Under the pieces are notes generated by a model. The model worked only from the letters and a program-made list of their open reading frames with translations. It was not told the DNA's origin and searched no databases. Below are positions 61,521 to 64,000 of a DNA stretch of 64,000 nucleotides, piece by piece (positions within the stretch are counted from its first letter, which is position 1; the number at the start of each line of letters is the position of its first letter). A program made the translations under genes and the position numbers. The DNA lies in assembly GCA_035610365.1 (NCBI GenBank), contig CM069433.1, positions 79,084,236-79,148,235 on the forward strand. Direction: 5' to 3'. The stretch comes from Aquatica leii (Eukaryota > Arthropoda > Insecta > Coleoptera > Lampyridae).

Positions 61521-61565
61521 CCAATGTACGGCAGGTTCGTCCTTTTCAGACCTTTCAGCAGTGGG
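61521..61565 (-). ncRNA. Degraded hammerhead ribozyme relic
   Basis: On the minus strand: CCCACTG, CTGAAAG (decayed core), stem II GTC...GAC, GAAC for GAAA, a decayed stem III, GTA, CATTGG. Downstream GTTCGTTCTGACATTGATAACC parallels the GTTCGCTCTGG flank at 1246-1289 and TACTGACATTGTTCCTAACC of the 330-bp repeat. It belongs to the same family but is inactive by core sequence. Confidence 0.5.
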
Positions 61566-61621
61566 AGAACACTGTCATTTAGTTCATAAGTGCATTGACA
61601 AACCTATAGGGTTATATTAAT

Positions 61622-61696
61622 AAAGTATAACATAAAACTGACACAACATTGTTTAAGACGGACCAATAAATGTTGTGTCAATTTTATATTATACTT
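61622..61696. repeat. Palindromic hairpin with 28-bp arms
   Basis: AAGTATAACATAAAACTGAC...CATT (61623-61650) is complementary to 61669-61696 with only two differences, around an 18-base loop. Weaker pairing continues outward. It lies between the hammerhead relic and the CTGAAGATGA hairpin and may be part of the same terminal repeat structure. Confidence 0.65.
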
Positions 61697-61740
61697 CTTT
61701 AACAAAGTGTAAAATTTAATTAGTTATCAACATCTTTAGT

Positions 61741-61777
61741 CTGAAGATGACCTTAAACAATGTAAAAGGTCAAAACA
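61741..61777 (+). ncRNA. Hammerhead-like hairpin relic
   Basis: CTGAAGATGACCTT, a 12-base loop region, AAGGTC, then AAAAC. The arms GACCTT/AAGGTC pair perfectly. It is the same layout as the CTGATGA-hairpin-GAAAC motifs of the Penelope-like arms, with the core altered. About 60 bp downstream, AGTTCAGCAG recalls the AAAGTTCAGCAGAATG end of those arms. Confidence 0.35.
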
Positions 61778-61799
61778 TGTAATCATAATTATTCATAAC

Positions 61800-62239
61800 A
61801 CAATAATTGACTAGACAAAGTTCAGCAGTTTTATTAAGTTTCAATACGTCAACTAAGAGTTTTAGGATCATTCAAACATTTATAATTTATTAGTTTAGAA
61901 AACTTACCAATTTACTAATAATCATTTTTAAGCTAGTTTTATTCAACTTTTATTAATCTTTTGTTACGTGTCGTGAGTCATAAATTTTCAGAATTCGTAT
62001 TTTAACAAAATTTTTAGTACCATACTGTGAGCGGACGCGCTGGGGGTGTGATTCAATGAACTAGTGGGGATGCTTAGTAGTGTACCATTTTCCAGTCTCT
62101 TTTGTTTTCGATTTTTGCTGCACGTCGTTTAATTTTGGTTGAAACTTTGACCGTTTAACCTTTAAGTACTTCTCTTTTATTTAATTTCACGTCGTTGTTC
62201 CTGTTACACTTTTAGCGATTGAAAGTGGTCCTTTTAGAA
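61800..62239. other. Mixed-composition DNA, unassigned
   Basis: The patch at 62020-62110 (GAGCGGACGCGCTGGGGGTGTG) is the least A/T-rich of the right end. It may be the start of a transposable element; no matching end was found. Confidence 0.35.
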
Positions 62240-62390
62240 ATGTTAGATCGGTTTCTCGCTACTAAACTGTGTGCTGGTAAAATGGCGATCAGAGCCATAT
62301 TTCTTTTTGTTAATTTTAACGTAATTGCAGCAAGATAGCGGAGGCTCTGAGTCAAATTCTGCAAACACAATTACGAAAAGTAAAATCATT
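62240..62390 (+). pseudogene. Possible transposon 5' coding exons
   Basis: MLDRFLATKLCAG opens at 62240. A good acceptor (TTTTAACGTAATTGCAG, ending 62330) then leads into QDSGGSESNSANTITK. Short N-terminal exons beginning M-D-FL and a GGSESNS-type linker occur in hAT-derived proteins. The phases I can see do not join cleanly, so the call is weak. Confidence 0.2.
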
Positions 62391-62519
62391 TTCCATTGTA
62401 TACATGTTCAATACTTAGTAGATCAATTCAAACACAGTACGATTAATGTTGAGTGGATAATCTCTGTGGTTACTGCAAAAAAAATTTTGATTTTTGGCCA
62501 CCCGCGTTAACTATAAAAT

Positions 62520-63213
62520 TTCTTTCTATGTGGTTTACTTACCCAGCGTTACGTACGTATTTGCATTTCTTTAATTAAGCTTTAATCATATTCAGCCTTC
62601 AGCTTTATTACTCATGTTCAGCCTTCAGATTGATTTATTAATTATTTTAAACCTTTAGCTACTTTTAGTGTATCTAAGATCATTCTTAATATTTTACTTT
62701 TAGTCAAGTATAACTATTCAGCATTCAGTGTACTTCGCAATTGAGTATTACTGTTTATGTTGACTTGTACCGTACTTTAGTAATTTGTTAGTATTTAAGA
62801 CCGGTGGCAAGTGCATGCTTACACTGGTCGTAAGTGTCAAAGGTAGTATTACCAAAGTTGTAATTATAACTAGCTGCTATGCTAAAGGGCAAAGCTTACG
62901 TTTTGATAACAATCCCAACAATTACGTTTCGCTTTTTGATAACTGAATTTTCATGACTGCATCTAGAAGTTGACGTTGGCTCAATTTTGTATGATGTGAT
63001 TCTGTTATTAATTACTCGTACTTAGAAATTATTAATTTTTTTATCCACTTAAACAACAAAAGGAGCAGCACGTAATTGTTAACGATTGGTTTGCCCTATG
63101 TCACGTCGTTATTGATTAATTGTGCTTAGCATTTACTGATTTTTTGTCGACTGGAAAATATACAACCAAATCGTTACGTTCTCTCGTTGTAGTTGTATTG
63201 TGTTTCTTCACTA
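62520..63213. other. Unassigned sequence before the 336-bp tandem array
   Basis: Less A/T-rich than the intron average. CAGCCTTCAG is repeated at about 62595 and 62620. It may belong to the same element as the tandem units to its right. Confidence 0.35.
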
Positions 63214-64000
63214 CTAAATTTTTTTGACGGTGATTTTGTATGTAACCTTGGTGTTTCCGTACCGCCGGTACGCAAGAAGTGGCATTCTCTTTTCTTTTTT
63301 AATCATAATAGCATTCCCAAACAAGCCCACTCACCGACATCTCAGTTAGTGACATAGTTGTTACCAGTAGGACCCGCCGAACAAAAAAAAGTTGTCAACA
63401 CTTTTCCTGGATAAGGTACATCACCAATTCATCACGACCTTTGCTGTTTACATATTTCTCTTTTTTCTTGATAAAATTTCTCAATTTTTTCAACGAAATT
63501 ATCATTATTTATGTATATCATAATTTGCTTGTTTAACTAACTTGTTAAAAAAAAAATTTTCGACGGTGATTTTGTATGTAACCTTGGTGTTTCCGTACCG
63601 CCGGTACGCAAGAAGTGGCATTCTCTTTTCTTTTTTAATCATAATAGCATTCCCAAACAAGCCCACTCACCGACATCTCAGTTAGTGACATAGTTGTTAC
63701 CAGTAGGACCCGCCGAACAAAAAAAAGTTGTCAACACTTTTCCTGGATAAGGTACATCACCAATTCATCACGACCTTTGCTGTTTACATATTTCTCTTTT
63801 TTCTTGATAAAATTTCTCAATTTTTTCAACGAAATTATCATTATTTATGTATATCATAATTTGCTTGTTTAACTAACTTGTTAAAAAAAAATTTTTCGAC
63901 GGTGATTTTGTATGTAACCTTGGTGTTTCCGTACCGCCGGTACGCAAGAAGTGGCATTCTCTTTTCTTTTTTAATCATAATAGCATTCCCAAACAAGCCC
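63214..64000. repeat. Tandem repeat, 336-bp period, running off the window
   Basis: GACGGTGATTTTGTATGTAA recurs at 63226, 63562 and 63898: exactly 336 bp apart, with essentially no differences between copies apart from A-run length. Each unit includes the short palindrome CGTACCGCCGGTACG, a CAAACAAGCCCACTCACCG segment and an A/T-rich end. I searched both strands for hammerhead cores and found none. No open frame spans the unit. The near-identity implies recent amplification or ongoing homogenisation. Confidence 0.9.

Noticed and set aside
62000-62520. Possible 5' end of an LTR-type or other virus-like element
   Set aside because: No long direct repeats, primer-binding site or capsid/polymerase blocks are visible, so the composition alone is not enough.
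63226-63561. Hammerhead ribozyme in the 336-bp tandem unit
   Set aside because: Neither strand has a CUGANGA core followed at the right spacing by GAAA; the length similarity to the 330-bp repeat appears coincidental.

Overview
The window is AT-rich animal DNA, almost certainly from an insect. Nearly all of it appears to be intron of one host gene. The only host coding sequence I can support is a 78-bp exon on the minus strand (10017-10094). It has clean splice sites and reads VRTLFVSGLPMDAKPREL..., the start of the RNA-recognition motif of couch potato (RBPMS family). If so, positions 1-10016 are the downstream intron and 10095-64000 are the upstream intron (or introns) of a very large gene. 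Order within the insects is not resolved; a beetle would fit the transposon mix, but that is a guess.

The rest is a layered deposit of transposable elements. From left to right: a foldback repeat (357-582); a 5'-truncated Penelope-like element with a GIY-YIG endonuclease and inverted termini (about 1180-2800); a 330-bp tandem/inverted satellite carrying hammerhead ribozymes (6540-7897); the couch potato exon; a decayed hAT element with a second, non-autonomous hAT nested in it (12602-15600); a pogo-like relic (17.9-18.4 kb); a complete-length but dead Tc1/mariner-superfamily element with TIRs and TA duplications (23499-25632); a mosaic of BED-finger, piggyBac and RTE-type LINE pieces (27.1-30.7 kb); two more LINE fragments (33.8-35.1 kb); a Mutator-like transposase/YqaJ-nuclease gene with five short introns (42533-45341); a 250-bp long inverted repeat (46508-47655); a hAT MITE (47849-48161); another Tc1/mariner-superfamily relic (50.4-50.8 kb); a piggyBac-type MITE flanked by TTAA (54349-54953); a recent 5'-truncated LINE with a perfect 10-bp target-site duplication (58058-58534); and a 336-bp tandem repeat running off the right edge (63214-64000).

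The most interesting system is the hammerhead ribozyme set. The 330-bp repeat (about four units, the last 1.2 inverted) has a textbook hammerhead core in each unit that includes that region, with a perfect 6-bp stem I and a loopless palindromic stem III. The array is bounded by a 12-bp direct repeat. About 150 bp around the ribozyme is shared with the flanks of the Penelope-like element at 1.2-2.8 kb and with two degraded solitary copies at 40.2 and 61.5 kb. This is the pattern expected of animal retrozymes: small non-autonomous circular-RNA retroelements probably mobilised by Penelope-like reverse transcriptases. Here the helper-type fossil and the retrozyme lie in the same intron.

No tRNA, rRNA, CRISPR or prokaryotic feature was seen. 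Most stretches between the listed elements are plain AT-rich sequence with no recognisable content.
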